Below, in pieces: positions 27,036 through 35,648 of a DNA stretch of 64,000 bases. The translations under genes and the position numbers were made by a program. The notes beneath the pieces are model-generated. The model had not been told where the DNA came from, did no database searches, and saw nothing but the letters and a program-made list of their open reading frames with translations. Positions within the stretch are counted from its first letter, which is position 1. Every line of letters begins with the position of its first letter. The DNA is from Curtobacterium sp. MCBA15_012 (GTDB lineage: Bacteria > Actinomycetota > Actinomycetes > Actinomycetales > Microbacteriaceae), in the NCBI RefSeq assembly GCF_001864935.2, contig NZ_CP126267.1:2480001-2544000 (forward strand), given 5' to 3'.

Positions 27036-28283
27036 CTAGCTCGCGTTGGCCTTGAGCCACGCCAGCGGGTCAACGGGGACGCCGTCGACGTGGATCTCGA
27101 GGTGCAGGTGCGGTCCCGTGGAGTTGCCGGTGGAGCCGACCTGGCCGAGCACGTCGCCGACCTCGACCTCCTGCCCCTTGACCACCGTGAAGGTGTTGTC
27201 CTTCATGTGGCCGTAGACGCTGACGAACCGCTTGCCGTCGACGTCGTGCTGCACCCAGACGTCGTTGCCGAAGCCGCCGTCGTGCGCCTGCACCTTGATG
27301 ACGGTGCCCGCCGCGACGGACCGGATCGGGGTGCCCTCGCCGGGCGCGAAGTCGATGCCCATGTGGTTCGTGGAGCAGAACGAGCAGCCGGCGACCTGGC
27401 GCCCGCCGAAGCCCGAGGTGATCGGCACGCCGGTCAGGAACGGCCACTGGATCGCGCCGCCGGGGTCGTTCGAGAACGCCGACGAGTCGACGTTCTTGTA
27501 CTGGGTCGTCGCCGACACCGAGTACTGGTCGCGTGTGGTCTCGGCTGCCGCGGTGCTGCCGCCGACGCTGAGCGTCTGCGCTGCGCGGGCCGGGGTGCGC
27601 TCGGTGGTCGTGTCGCCGTTCGCGACCCAGAGCGCCTGCGCGGGCAGCGAGGTCGAGACGACGAGGCCCGCCGCGAACAGGAGCGCACCGACGGCCGTGA
27701 CCCGCGAGGCGTTCCGACGGAAGGACGTCCCACGTGACGCCGACTGCGCGACCGGGGTCGTGCGCGCGGGAGCCGTGCCACGACGACGTTCCGGCGCGGG
27801 GGCCGTGGTGCGGGCAGCGCGTCGACCCGCGGGGACCTGCCCGAGGACACGGCGGGGGCCGGCGTCGGTCGCGGACCGGCGCTCCGGCGAGGTCCGGCCC
27901 TCGGGCGAGGCCGTGCGCTCGGGAGCGACGTGCTGCTCCGGCGCGGGCACGGGCGACGTGGGGGCCGGCGGCGTGACCGCCCCGACCACGGGCTCCGGCA
28001 GCACCGGCGACGCGGGCGCGAGGTCGACCGGGGACACCGGCGCGGCTGCTGCTCCCGGTGCGGCGGGGGCTCCCGGTGCGACGAGACGGTCGAACTCACC
28101 GGTGTCGAACGTGGTCCGACCGAACGCCGATGCGTCGAGACCGCCCTCGTCGGACGCCGCGGTCACCGGGACGGCGGCCGTCCGACGCTCGGCTTCGATG
28201 CGAGCGCGTCGGGTGAGGTGCACGACCGGCTCGGGGCCGGTGGTGGCGTCGGGACGGGTGGACGGCAGCGGAGCGTGGGGCAT
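27036..28283 (-). CDS. M23-family metallopeptidase (membrane-anchored LytM domain)
   Basis: 415 residues. A long cytoplasmic, Pro/Ala/Arg-rich disordered N-terminus (about 1-205), one membrane helix (VTAVGALLFAAGLVV, about 211-228), an extracytoplasmic linker and a LytM/M23 domain (about 300-412) with complete zinc motifs HMGIDFAPGEG (HxxxD) and HLHLEIH (HxH). It should cleave peptide bridges of peptidoglycan or, if regulatory, activate a hydrolase. ATG at 28283 was chosen since the upstream frame enters the promoter gap. Two GGTAAC sites 11 bp apart lie 43-59 nt upstream, suggesting control by an OmpR-family regulator. Confidence 0.9.
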   Translation of the reverse strand: MPHAPLPSTRPDATTGPEPVVHLTRRARIEAERRTAAVPVTAASDEGGLDASAFGRTTFDTGEFDRLVAPGAPAAPGAAAAPVSPVDLAPASPVLPEPVVGAVTPPAPTSPVPAPEQHVAPERTASPEGRTSPERRSATDAGPRRVLGQVPAGRRAARTTAPAPERRRGTAPARTTPVAQSASRGTSFRRNASRVTAVGALLFAAGLVVSTSLPAQALWVANGDTTTERTPARAAQTLSVGGSTAAAETTRDQYSVSATTQYKNVDSSAFSNDPGGAIQWPFLTGVPITSGFGGRQVAGCSFCSTNHMGIDFAPGEGTPIRSVAAGTVIKVQAHDGGFGNDVWVQHDVDGKRFVSVYGHMKDNTFTVVKGQEVEVGDVLGQVGSTGNSTGPHLHLEIHVDGVPVDPLAWLKANAS

Positions 28284-28325
28284 GCGGTTCGGTGGTGATC
28301 CTGATCGGGGCGCGAGGCGCTCGTT

Positions 28326-28342
28326 GGTAACGAGCCGGTAAC
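28326..28342 (-). promoter_or_regulatory. Tandem GTTACC direct repeats upstream of the M23 peptidase gene
   Basis: GTTACC-N5-GTTACC on the minus strand, 11-bp period, as expected for a tandem OmpR/PhoB-family site; MtrA, a known regulator of M23 peptidases in Corynebacterium, is a candidate. A TAGCGT hexamer (28354-28359) lies just upstream. Confidence 0.45.
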
Positions 28343-28457
28343 GGGACCTGAGCACGCTAGCAGGGGCCGTCCCGCCTCGCCAGTCCGCTGCACGACCGTG
28401 CACGATCGTGCCCCGTGGCCACGGCGCGGCGCGGTCGGGTGCCGGGACGGGAGCGGG

Positions 28458-29279
28458 TCAGTCGCCGAGGACGTCCCGCTCCGCCCCGCGGACGAGCGAC
28501 TCGAGCGCGTCGGCGATCGACGGCGCCGCGAACAGGAAGGAGCGGATCCCGCCGGCCTCCCAGATCCGCACGACCGCACCGGCCTCGGCCGCGACGACCG
28601 CGCCGGCGGCCATGTCCCACGGGTTGATGCCGCGTTCGTAGTAGGCGTCGACGGTGCCCGTACCGACCGCGCAGCAGTCGAGCGAGGCCGCTCCCCCGCG
28701 GCGGATGTCCCGGACCTCACCGATGAACCCGGCGAGCACGGCGACCTGCTCCCGGCGTCGGTCGGCCGTGTAGCCGAACCCGGTGGCGACGAGGGTCTCG
28801 GCCAGGGTCGGCGGGGCGGAGACGTGCAGCGGCACGCCGTCCCGGGTCGCCCCGGCGCCCGCAGCGGCACGGAACACGGTGCCGGTCGCGGGGACGACGA
28901 CGACCCCGGCCACCGGCTCCCACGTGGCGGGGTCCGGGGCGCCGCGCACGACGCCGATGCTCACGCCGTACGCCTCGCTGCCGTAGAGGAAGTTGACCGT
29001 GCCGTCGATGGGGTCGACGACCCACGTGTAGCCCGAGGAGCCGGCTCCCGAGCCGGACTCCTCCCCGTGGAAGCCGTCGTCGGGACGGGCCTCGGCGATG
29101 CGGCGCCGGACGAGCTCCTCGACCTCGCGGTCGGCAGCCGTGACGACGTCCACGATGCTCGACTTGCGGTCGGCGACCTCGACCCCCGCGGCTCGGTGTC
29201 GCGCGGCGAGGGCGGCAGCTTCGAGGGCGATGGTCTCGGCGAGGTCGGCGAACCAGGACGGGGCGGGTGCTTCGGGCAT
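28458..29279 (-). CDS. Inositol monophosphatase family protein
   Basis: 273 residues, full length for the FIG superfamily. Metal-site motifs are complete: HGEESGSG (Glu), WVVDPIDGTVNFLYG (DPxDGTxN) and GINPWDMAAGAVVAAEAG (PWD). DVVTAADREVEELV supplies the N-terminal metal ligand. It dephosphorylates a small sugar or inositol phosphate (myo-inositol-1-phosphate or histidinol phosphate are the usual candidates) in a Mg- and Li-sensitive way; the motifs do not separate these. ATG at 29279 is 12 nt after a GAGGAT hexamer. tRNA-Tyr lies upstream on the same strand. Confidence 0.9.
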   Translation of the reverse strand: MPEAPAPSWFADLAETIALEAAALAARHRAAGVEVADRKSSIVDVVTAADREVEELVRRRIAEARPDDGFHGEESGSGAGSSGYTWVVDPIDGTVNFLYGSEAYGVSIGVVRGAPDPATWEPVAGVVVVPATGTVFRAAAGAGATRDGVPLHVSAPPTLAETLVATGFGYTADRRREQVAVLAGFIGEVRDIRRGGAASLDCCAVGTGTVDAYYERGINPWDMAAGAVVAAEAGAVVRIWEAGGIRSFLFAAPSIADALESLVRGAERDVLGD

Positions 29280-29285
29280 GGGTCC

Positions 29286-29291
29286 ATCCTC
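29286..29291 (-). promoter_or_regulatory. -10 element GAGGAT for the inositol monophosphatase-family gene
   Basis: Read from 29291, 12 nt before ATG at 29279. Confidence 0.4.
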
Positions 29292-29384
29292 GCGGATGCG
29301 ACACCGGATGCCCTCGCAGGTGCGCGGGAACGCAGGACCGACGCGCACGGTCGACCCGGCCCCGATCGGCACGACACGGCCCCG

Positions 29385-29438
29385 GGAAGGACGAACGCCC
29401 CAGGAACGACGAACACCCCGGGAACGACGAATGCCCCG
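29385..29438. repeat. 18-bp tandem array (three units) beyond the tRNA-Tyr terminator
   Basis: Units 29385-29402, 29403-29420 and 29421-29438; consensus GGAACGACGAACGCCCCG. Sequence and placement parallel the array beside tRNA-Met. Confidence 0.9.
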
Positions 29439-29454
29439 TCCGACGGACGAGGCA
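29432..29454 (-). terminator. Terminator of tRNA-Tyr
   Basis: TGCCCCGTCC (29432-29441) pairs with GGACGAGGCA (29445-29454), one mismatch and a 3-nt loop, about 8 nt past the encoded CCA. Confidence 0.75.
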
Positions 29455-29464
29455 CTCGATGTGG

Positions 29465-29546
29465 TGGCGAGTGAGGGATTCGAACCCCCGAAGGCTACGC
29501 CGGCTGATTTACAGTCAGATCCCTTTGGCCGCTTGGGTAACTCGCC
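29465..29546 (-). tRNA. tRNA-Tyr (GTA anticodon)
   Basis: 82 nt class II tRNA with a variable arm. GGCGAGU pairs with ACUCGCC, the anticodon loop CUGUAAA carries GUA, the T arm is GGGGG-UUCGAAU-CCCUC. CCA is encoded at 29462-29464. Confidence 0.96.
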
Positions 29547-29730
29547 ATGTGCGCACCCGGCTCGTGTGATCACCAACCGAAGGCGCTCCAAGAGCATAGC
29601 GGATAGCGGAGGGTGGTCGTGACCACCGTCCGGGCGGCGACGAGCACGGTCCTTCCTGCACAGCGGGCCACCGGAGCCGCCTCCTCCACAGGCCCGCCAC
29701 CGGAGCCGAACCGGCCGACCCGCGCGCAGT

Positions 29731-29736
29731 TAGGCT
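29731..29736 (+). promoter_or_regulatory. -10 element TAGGCT for yajQ
   Basis: First base 13 nt before ATG at 29744. Confidence 0.5.
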
Positions 29737-29743
29737 GTCCGGC

Positions 29744-30232
29744 ATGGCAGACAGTTCCTTCGACGTGGTGAGCAAGGTCGACAAGATGGAGGCGGAGAAC
29801 GCCGTCAACCAGGCGGCCAAGGAGATCGAGCAGCGCTACGACTTCAAGGGAGCCGGCGCCTCGGTCGCGTTCAGCGGCGAGGACGTCCTCATCAAGGCGA
29901 ACTCCGAGGAGCGCGCCAAGGCCGTCCTCGACGTGCTGCAGACCAAGGCGATCAAGCGCGACATCAGCCTCAAGAGCCTCGACGCGGGCGAGCCCTTCGC
30001 CTCGGGCAAGGAGTACCGCATCGAGGTGAAGTTCAAGAACGGCATCGAGCAGGACGTCGCCAAGAAGATCGGCGCCTTCCTCCGGGCCAACGCCGCGAAG
30101 AGCGTGAAGAGCCAGATCCAGGGAGACGAGCTCCGCGTCTCCTCGAAGAGCCGCGACGACCTGCAGAACACGATCCAGCTCCTCAAGGGTGAAGAGTTCG
30201 ACGTGCCGCTGCAGTTCGTGAACTTCCGCTAG
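29744..30232 (+). CDS. YajQ-family nucleotide-binding protein
   Basis: 162 residues, the usual size, made of two ferredoxin-like halves. Family signatures: SSFDVVSKVDKMEAENAVNQ, EIEQRYDFKG, SAKDVLQTKAIKRD-like segment (VLDVLQTKAIKRDISLKSL) and SQIQGDELRVSSKSRDDLQ. YajQ proteins bind nucleotides; some Xanthomonas and Pseudomonas members bind cyclic di-GMP and act as effectors, but that is not established for actinobacteria. Cardiolipin synthase begins 11 nt downstream on the same strand, so the two are probably co-transcribed. Confidence 0.93.
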   Translation: MADSSFDVVSKVDKMEAENAVNQAAKEIEQRYDFKGAGASVAFSGEDVLIKANSEERAKAVLDVLQTKAIKRDISLKSLDAGEPFASGKEYRIEVKFKNGIEQDVAKKIGAFLRANAAKSVKSQIQGDELRVSSKSRDDLQNTIQLLKGEEFDVPLQFVNFR

Positions 30233-30243
30233 CGCCCCGCCCC

Positions 30244-31704
30244 GTGGAGCACTGGCTCGGCGTCGCACTCACGATCCTCCTGGTCCTGCTCGACCTGGCG
30301 ATCCGCGTCTTCTCGATCATCTACGTCCCGTACAACCGGAAGCCGCAGACCGCGACCGCGTGGTTGCTCGCGATCTTCCTCATCCCCTACATCGGCTTCA
30401 TCGTCTTCCTGGTGATCGGGTCGACGAAGCTGCCGCGGGCACGGCGTGAGAAGCAGACCGAGATCAACGCGTACATCCTCGAGCAGACCGAGGGCATCGA
30501 GCGTGTCCGCCGGGACCACCCGTGGCCGCCGTGGCTCGAGAGCATCACGAAGCTCAACCGCGAGCTCGGGTCGATGCCCCTCGTCGGCGGCAACTCCGCG
30601 GAGCTCTACCCGGACTCGTACGAGTCCGTCCAGGAGATGACCCGCGCGATCGACCAGGCGCGTCGCTTCGTGCACGTCGAGTTCTACATCGCGACGATCG
30701 ACGACACGACCCGCCCGTACTTCGAGGCCCTCGCCCGTGCGCAGGCCCGCGGTGTGACGGTCCGGTTCCTGCTCGACCACTGGGCGAGCCGCGGCTACCC
30801 GGGCTACAAGGAGACGCTGGCCTTCCTCGACGAGGCCGGCATCGAGTGGCACCTGATGCTGCCCCTCCAGCCGCTCCAGGGGAAGTTCCAGCGGCCCGAC
30901 CTCCGCAACCACCGCAAGATCATGGTGATCGACGGCTCGGTCGCGTTCACCGGCTCGCAGAACCTGATCGACCCGTCGTACGACCTGAAGTCGCACATCG
31001 AACGCGGGATGGTCTACAAGGACCTGTTCGCCCGGTTCGAGGGTCCCGTGGTCGCCGGACTCAACGCCCTGTTCGTCACCGACTGGTACAGCGAGACCGA
31101 CGAGCTCCTGCTCCGGGAGAGCGACCCCGTGCACCGGGCCGACCGCGACGACGCGCTGGACTGCCAGGTCGTGCCGTCGGGCCCCGGCTTCGACGGCGAG
31201 AACAACCTGCGCCTGTTCAACGCGCTGCTCTACGCCGCCCAGGACAAGGTGTCGATCACGTCGCCGTACTTCGTGCCGGACGACTCGATGCTGTACGCCA
31301 TCACGACGACCGCCCAGCGCGGCGTCGCGGTCGAGCTGTTCGTCGGCGAGATGGGCGACCACGCGATGACCTGGCACGCCCAGCGCTCCTACTACGAGGA
31401 GCTGCTCCGCGCCGGGGTCCGCATCTGGCTGTACCGGGCACCGACGATCCTGCACGCGAAGCACTTCACGATCGACGACGACGTGTCGGTGATCGGGTCG
31501 AGCAACATGGACATGCGCTCGTTCAGCCTCAACCTCGAGGTGTCGGTCATGGTCCGCGGGCGCACGTTCGTCGACGCCCTGCGCGGGGTGCAGGACGCCT
31601 ACAAGGAGGCCTCGTTCGAGCTCACGCTCGACGCGTGGCTCGAACGACCGCGCCGGTCGCAGGTGCTCGACAACGTCGCGCGGCTCACCGCCGCCCTGCA
31701 GTAG
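30244..31704 (+). CDS. cls: Cardiolipin synthase (phospholipase D family)
   Basis: 486 residues. Two N-terminal helices (LTILLVLLDLAIRVFSII, WLLAIFLIPYIGFIVFLVI) anchor a cytoplasmic domain with two HKD motifs: HRKIMVIDGSVAFTGSQN and HAKHFTIDDDVSVIGSSNMD. This is the bacterial Cls layout, condensing two phosphatidylglycerols (ClsA-type) into cardiolipin and glycerol at the membrane. GTG at 30244 follows the yajQ stop by 11 nt and leads directly into the first helix. Downstream is a convergent acyltransferase gene with duplicated tail DNA between. Confidence 0.94.
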   Translation: MEHWLGVALTILLVLLDLAIRVFSIIYVPYNRKPQTATAWLLAIFLIPYIGFIVFLVIGSTKLPRARREKQTEINAYILEQTEGIERVRRDHPWPPWLESITKLNRELGSMPLVGGNSAELYPDSYESVQEMTRAIDQARRFVHVEFYIATIDDTTRPYFEALARAQARGVTVRFLLDHWASRGYPGYKETLAFLDEAGIEWHLMLPLQPLQGKFQRPDLRNHRKIMVIDGSVAFTGSQNLIDPSYDLKSHIERGMVYKDLFARFEGPVVAGLNALFVTDWYSETDELLLRESDPVHRADRDDALDCQVVPSGPGFDGENNLRLFNALLYAAQDKVSITSPYFVPDDSMLYAITTTAQRGVAVELFVGEMGDHAMTWHAQRSYYEELLRAGVRIWLYRAPTILHAKHFTIDDDVSVIGSSNMDMRSFSLNLEVSVMVRGRTFVDALRGVQDAYKEASFELTLDAWLERPRRSQVLDNVARLTAALQ

Positions 31705-31828
31705 CCCCGTTCGGGAGGCGCGCCCCGCGTCCGCCCCGCTGCTCGGCGGGGTGCACGGGGCCGGCACGGCAGCGGGCGGCGGACCGTCCGTTCGACGGTC
31801 CGCGTGGCGGCGACCTGGTCCGGAACGC

Positions 31829-31939
31829 CGCGACCACCCGGGTCACCGCCCGGCGGGCACCAACCCGGTCAGGCGCGTCCCGGTCCGGCACGCGACCACC
31901 CGGGTCACCGCCCGGCGGGCACCAACCCGGTCAGGCGCG
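31829..31939. repeat. Exact 49-bp direct repeat at 62-bp period, one copy being the 3' end of the acyltransferase gene
   Basis: 31829-31877 and 31891-31939 are identical over 49 bases. The right copy encodes the last 11 or so codons and stop of the acyltransferase-like gene; the left copy is non-coding. Confidence 0.95.
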
Positions 31940-33026
31940 CGACCAGGCGTTCCAGCGGACCGCGCCCGAGGAACGCCCGCCACACCACGGCGACGAGCAC
32001 CGAGCCGATCGCGAACAGCGCCCACGCCGTCCCCGACGCGGGCAGTTCCCCGAGGGCCGCGATGACCACGAGGTGCCCGGCGTACACCGTGAGCGGCATC
32101 GACCCGACCGCCGCCAGCGGGTACGCGACCCTGGACACCGCCCGCCCGCGCCCGTCGACCAGGAGCGTGCAGAGCGCGATCACGGCCACGGCGACGCCCG
32201 CCGTGCCGACCACGTCGACCGTCGACGAGGAGTGGTCACGCGGCGAGAGGAACAGCTGCGCGACCAGCCCCGCCGGCGTGGTGTCCTCCGGCAGGAACGG
32301 CAGGCCCGCGAAGCCGTACAGCGCGGCCTCGTCCGGCACCGGCGCGAGGAGACCGCCGACCACGTAGGCCGTGACGGCGGCCAGCGTGCCGGACGCGAGG
32401 AGCGCGACCTGGGTGCGCCGCGCCTCCAGTCCGGCCCTGGCGACCGCGAGACCGACGAGCACGTACGCCAGGAAGGTGACCACGGGGTACACCAGGCCGA
32501 GCTGGATCCCGAACATGTCGGCGTCGGCGGAGAGCGGGACGACCGCGAGCGCAGCGAGCGGGGAGACGAGGGCGCACACCGCCGCGACGACGACGAGCCA
32601 GCGGGCACGGAGTCGCAGCACCGGGACCACGAGCAGGAACAGCGCCCCGTACGTCGGCAGGATCACGTACACCGGCGTGTCCAGTGCCATGAGGAGCAGT
32701 CCGATCGCGACGACCACGACCGCCCGGACGGCGAGCCGCGCCCGCACCCGGCCGATCGCGGGCGGACCGGGCGGGCGCGTCCGACCGCTCGTGAGCCCCA
32801 CCGACACCCCGGCGAGCACCGCGAAGAGCGCCGCCGACCGGCCGTTCACGACCGCCGACCACGTCGCCGGGTCGCCCCAGTCGACCCCCTCGCCGACACC
32901 GCCGACGTGCGCGGCCATCATCCCGAGGAGGGCGAGCGCCCGCGCGACGTCGACACCCTGCAGACGCCCGGGCGCGACGAGCACACCCCGCATCGCGGCG
33001 GGCGGTGCGGGGTGTGCGGCGGTCAT
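31905..33026 (-). CDS. Acyltransferase-like multi-pass membrane protein (HGSNAT/DUF418-type)
   Basis: 373 residues with about ten helices. The start GRLQGVDVARALALLGMM then AAHVGG is the signature of bacterial proteins annotated with a heparan-alpha-glucosaminide N-acetyltransferase catalytic domain, which has the conserved Asp and His seen here. NGRSAALFAVLAGVSVGL follows. It may acetylate a cell-surface glycan or lipid; no substrate can be inferred. ATG at 33026 lies 14 nt after the FprA-like gene's stop on the same strand, so they are probably one operon. The last codons lie in a duplicated 49-bp segment. Confidence 0.75.
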   Translation of the reverse strand: MTAAHPAPPAAMRGVLVAPGRLQGVDVARALALLGMMAAHVGGVGEGVDWGDPATWSAVVNGRSAALFAVLAGVSVGLTSGRTRPPGPPAIGRVRARLAVRAVVVVAIGLLLMALDTPVYVILPTYGALFLLVVPVLRLRARWLVVVAAVCALVSPLAALAVVPLSADADMFGIQLGLVYPVVTFLAYVLVGLAVARAGLEARRTQVALLASGTLAAVTAYVVGGLLAPVPDEAALYGFAGLPFLPEDTTPAGLVAQLFLSPRDHSSSTVDVVGTAGVAVAVIALCTLLVDGRGRAVSRVAYPLAAVGSMPLTVYAGHLVVIAALGELPASGTAWALFAIGSVLVAVVWRAFLGRGPLERLVARLTGLVPAGR

Positions 33027-33040
33027 CGCGGTGCGTCGGC

Positions 33041-34411
33041 TCAGCTCGCCGGGGCGTCCGCGCGGCGGAGGGAGACGTCGACCATCTCGTCGCGCGGGAC
33101 CACCTTGATGCGCTCCCGCCCCTCGGCGGCACCGAGGGCGATCTCGTGCTGGTCGAGGGCGTGCCAGCCGTCGAGGTCGGTGAACGCGACGCCGCGCGCA
33201 CGGAGGAGGGCCGGGACCGCCTCCGGGGACGGGTCGGCCGGGGTCCACCAGGAGGCCTGGTCGTTCACGATGTGCTGCACGGTCTCCATCGCGTCGGACT
33301 TCGTGTGGCCGATGAGGCCGACCGGGCCGCGCTTGATCCACCCCGTCGCGTAGACGCCGGGCAGCTGCGAGCCGTCCTCGCCGAGGACCTGGCCCTCGTG
33401 GTTCGGGATGACACCGTAGCGCTCGTCGAACGGCACCCCGGGCAGCGGCGAACCGAAGTACCCCACGGCGCGGTAGACGGCCTGCACGGGGACCTCGCGG
33501 ACCTCGCCGGTGCCCTCGACGCCGCCCTGGCCGTCCGGACGGGTGCGCTCGTAGCGCAGGGCGGCGACGTGGCCGTCCTCCCCCACGATCTCGAGCGGCT
33601 TCGCGTAGAAGTGCAGGTGCAGTCGGCGGCTCGCCTGACCGACCTCGCGGCCGCGCCACGACTCGAGCACGCGGTTCATCACCATGACCTGCTTGTTCGT
33701 CTGGATCGCGGTGCGGGACGCCTCGTCGTGGTCGAAGTCCTCGTCGTACACGACCATGTCGACGTCGCGGAGCTCGCCGAGCTCGCGGAGCTCGAGCGGC
33801 GTGAACTTCACCTGCGCCGGGCCGCGACGGCCGAACACGTGCACGTCGGTGACCGGGCTCGCCTTGAGGCCCTCGTACACGTTCGCGGGGATCTCGGTGG
33901 GCAGCAGGTCGTCGGCGTGCTTGGCGAGGATGCGGGACACGTCGAGTGCGACGTTGCCGTTGCCGATCACCGCGACGCTCTCGGCGTCGAGCGGCCAGGT
34001 GCGCGGCACGTCCGGGTGGCCGTCGAACCAGCTGACGAAGTCCGCCGCGCCGTGCGAGCCCTCGAGCTCGACACCGGGCACGTCGAGGTCGGCGTCCTTG
34101 ATCGCGCCGGTCGAGAACAGCACCGCGTGGTAGTGCTGCTTGAGGTCGTCGAGGGTGATGTCCTCGCCGAAGCGCACGTTGCCGAACAGCCGCACGACCC
34201 CGCGGTCGAGCACGTCACGCAGCGCGTTGACGATGCCCTTGATCCGCGGGTGGTCCGGCGCGACGCCGTACCGCACCAGCCCGTACGGCGCGGGGAGCTG
34301 CTCGAACAGGTCGATCGACACGTCGTAGCCGTGGGCTTCGCGCAGGAGGATGTCGGCCGCGTAGATCCCGGCCGGGCCGGCGCCGACGATGGCGAGTCGG
34401 AGGGTGGGCAC
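33041..34411 (-). CDS. Ferredoxin-NADP reductase, FprA-like FAD oxidoreductase
   Basis: 456 residues of the adrenodoxin-reductase/FprA family. FAD site: LRLAIVGAGPAGIYAADILL; family motif FEQLPAPYGLVRYGVAPDHP; NADP site VAVIGNGNVALDVSRIL; and C-terminal ATGWIKRGPVGLIGHTKSDA, which closes over the flavin. It passes electrons between NADPH and ferredoxin, supporting P450s or Fe-S enzymes. No ferredoxin or P450 lies nearby. It is followed by the acyltransferase gene and preceded by the polyprenyl synthase on the same strand with a 129-nt gap in which I see no gene. Confidence 0.93.
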   Translation of the reverse strand: MPTLRLAIVGAGPAGIYAADILLREAHGYDVSIDLFEQLPAPYGLVRYGVAPDHPRIKGIVNALRDVLDRGVVRLFGNVRFGEDITLDDLKQHYHAVLFSTGAIKDADLDVPGVELEGSHGAADFVSWFDGHPDVPRTWPLDAESVAVIGNGNVALDVSRILAKHADDLLPTEIPANVYEGLKASPVTDVHVFGRRGPAQVKFTPLELRELGELRDVDMVVYDEDFDHDEASRTAIQTNKQVMVMNRVLESWRGREVGQASRRLHLHFYAKPLEIVGEDGHVAALRYERTRPDGQGGVEGTGEVREVPVQAVYRAVGYFGSPLPGVPFDERYGVIPNHEGQVLGEDGSQLPGVYATGWIKRGPVGLIGHTKSDAMETVQHIVNDQASWWTPADPSPEAVPALLRARGVAFTDLDGWHALDQHEIALGAAEGRERIKVVPRDEMVDVSLRRADAPAS

Positions 34412-34540
34412 TGATGTCTCCAGTTCGTTCGGCCGGGATCGTCCCGGCGGACTGTCCGAGGGTACGTGCTGGCGGGTGGGTGCCAGCGGCTGCGTGTCGT
34501 GGACCTCGCCCGGCGGGTGGACCCGCGCCCGGTGGGGCCG

Positions 34541-35617
34541 TCAGCGGCTGCGGTCCACGACCGTCTCGGCGAAGCGGGTGAGCGCACGCTTGACCGTGCC
34601 GTCGGGCAGCGGGGCGAGGGCCTCGACCGCTTCCTCCGCCCAGCGCACCGCGACGGACCGGGTCGCGGTCGTCGCCTGGTGCTCACGGAGCGCGGCGACC
34701 GCCGACTGGTACGGCGCGGACTGCACGGCCTCGTCCGGGGCGTCCTTCACGTCCCGGTCGATCCGCTCGAGCAGGGAGGCGGCATCGACGTCGGACACGG
34801 CGAGGCGGCGCAGCTGCAGCAGCGGCAGCGTGTCGACGCCGGCGCGCAGGTCGTTGCCGGCGATCTTGCCGGTCTTGTCGGTCGCCGGGGCGAGGTCGAT
34901 GACGTCGTCGACGAGCTGGAACGCGACGCCGACCTTCTCGCCGAACGTCCCGACGGCGTCGAGGTACGCGCGGTCGGCGCCCGAGAACATGACGCCCGCG
35001 CGCGCGGCGGTCGCGATCAGCGAGCCGGTCTTGTCGCTGAGCACCTGGATGTAGTGCTCGACGGGGTCGTCCTCCGGCTGCGGGCCGGTCGTCTCGTGCA
35101 GCTGGCCCATGCAGAGCCGCTGGAAGGTCTCGGCCTGCATCCGGATGCCCTCTGCGCCGAGGTCGGCGGTGATGAGGCTGGCCCGGGCGAACAGCAGGTC
35201 ACCGGTCAGGATCGCGACGTTGTTGCCGTAGGTCACGTGCGCGGCCGGGACCCCGCGGCGCACCGGCGCCTCGTCCATGACGTCGTCGTGGTACAGCGAC
35301 GCCAGGTGGGTCGTCTCGATGCTCACCGCGGCCTTCACCACGGCGTCCGTGACGCCCTGGCCGAGCTGCGCGATGAGGAGCGTGAGGGTCGGCCGGATCC
35401 GCTTGCCGCCGGCGGACAGCAGGTAGCGGCTGGTCGTGTCGGCGAGGGTGTCGGTCGACCGCATGGCGACCTCGAGGCCCTCCTCGACGAGCTCGAGCCC
35501 GTCGTCGACCGAGGCGATGAAGCGCCGGTCGGCGGGGCTGGCGAACAGGCGTTCGCCGATCCCCAACGACTTGCGGAGACTCGGTGCGCGACGTGCGACC
35601 GGGACGCTCGGGTTCAA
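34541..35617 (-). CDS. Polyprenyl diphosphate synthase (trans-isoprenyl type), menaquinone side chain
   Basis: 358 residues. Both aspartate-rich motifs are present: LASLYHDDVMDEAPVRRG (FARM) and FQLVDDVIDLAPATDKTGK (SARM), with SAGGKRIRPTLTLL for IPP binding. It builds the long isoprenoid chain that MenA attaches to dihydroxynaphthoate. The TTG at 35617 was chosen: GGAG sits six bases upstream and the ATG at 35731 would overlap menG. It follows menG by 31 nt on the same strand, consistent with the pathway assignment. Confidence 0.92.
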   Translation of the reverse strand: MNPSVPVARRAPSLRKSLGIGERLFASPADRRFIASVDDGLELVEEGLEVAMRSTDTLADTTSRYLLSAGGKRIRPTLTLLIAQLGQGVTDAVVKAAVSIETTHLASLYHDDVMDEAPVRRGVPAAHVTYGNNVAILTGDLLFARASLITADLGAEGIRMQAETFQRLCMGQLHETTGPQPEDDPVEHYIQVLSDKTGSLIATAARAGVMFSGADRAYLDAVGTFGEKVGVAFQLVDDVIDLAPATDKTGKIAGNDLRAGVDTLPLLQLRRLAVSDVDAASLLERIDRDVKDAPDEAVQSAPYQSAVAALREHQATTATRSVAVRWAEEAVEALAPLPDGTVKRALTRFAETVVDRSR

Positions 35618-35648
35618 GTGCTGCTCCGTGTTCGAAGGGTGGGGGCCG

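Noticed and set aside
28284..28400. Cyclic di-AMP riboswitch upstream of the M23 peptidase
   Set aside because: Such riboswitches often precede actinobacterial cell-wall hydrolase genes, but the leader is short and lacks the conserved cores I would expect.
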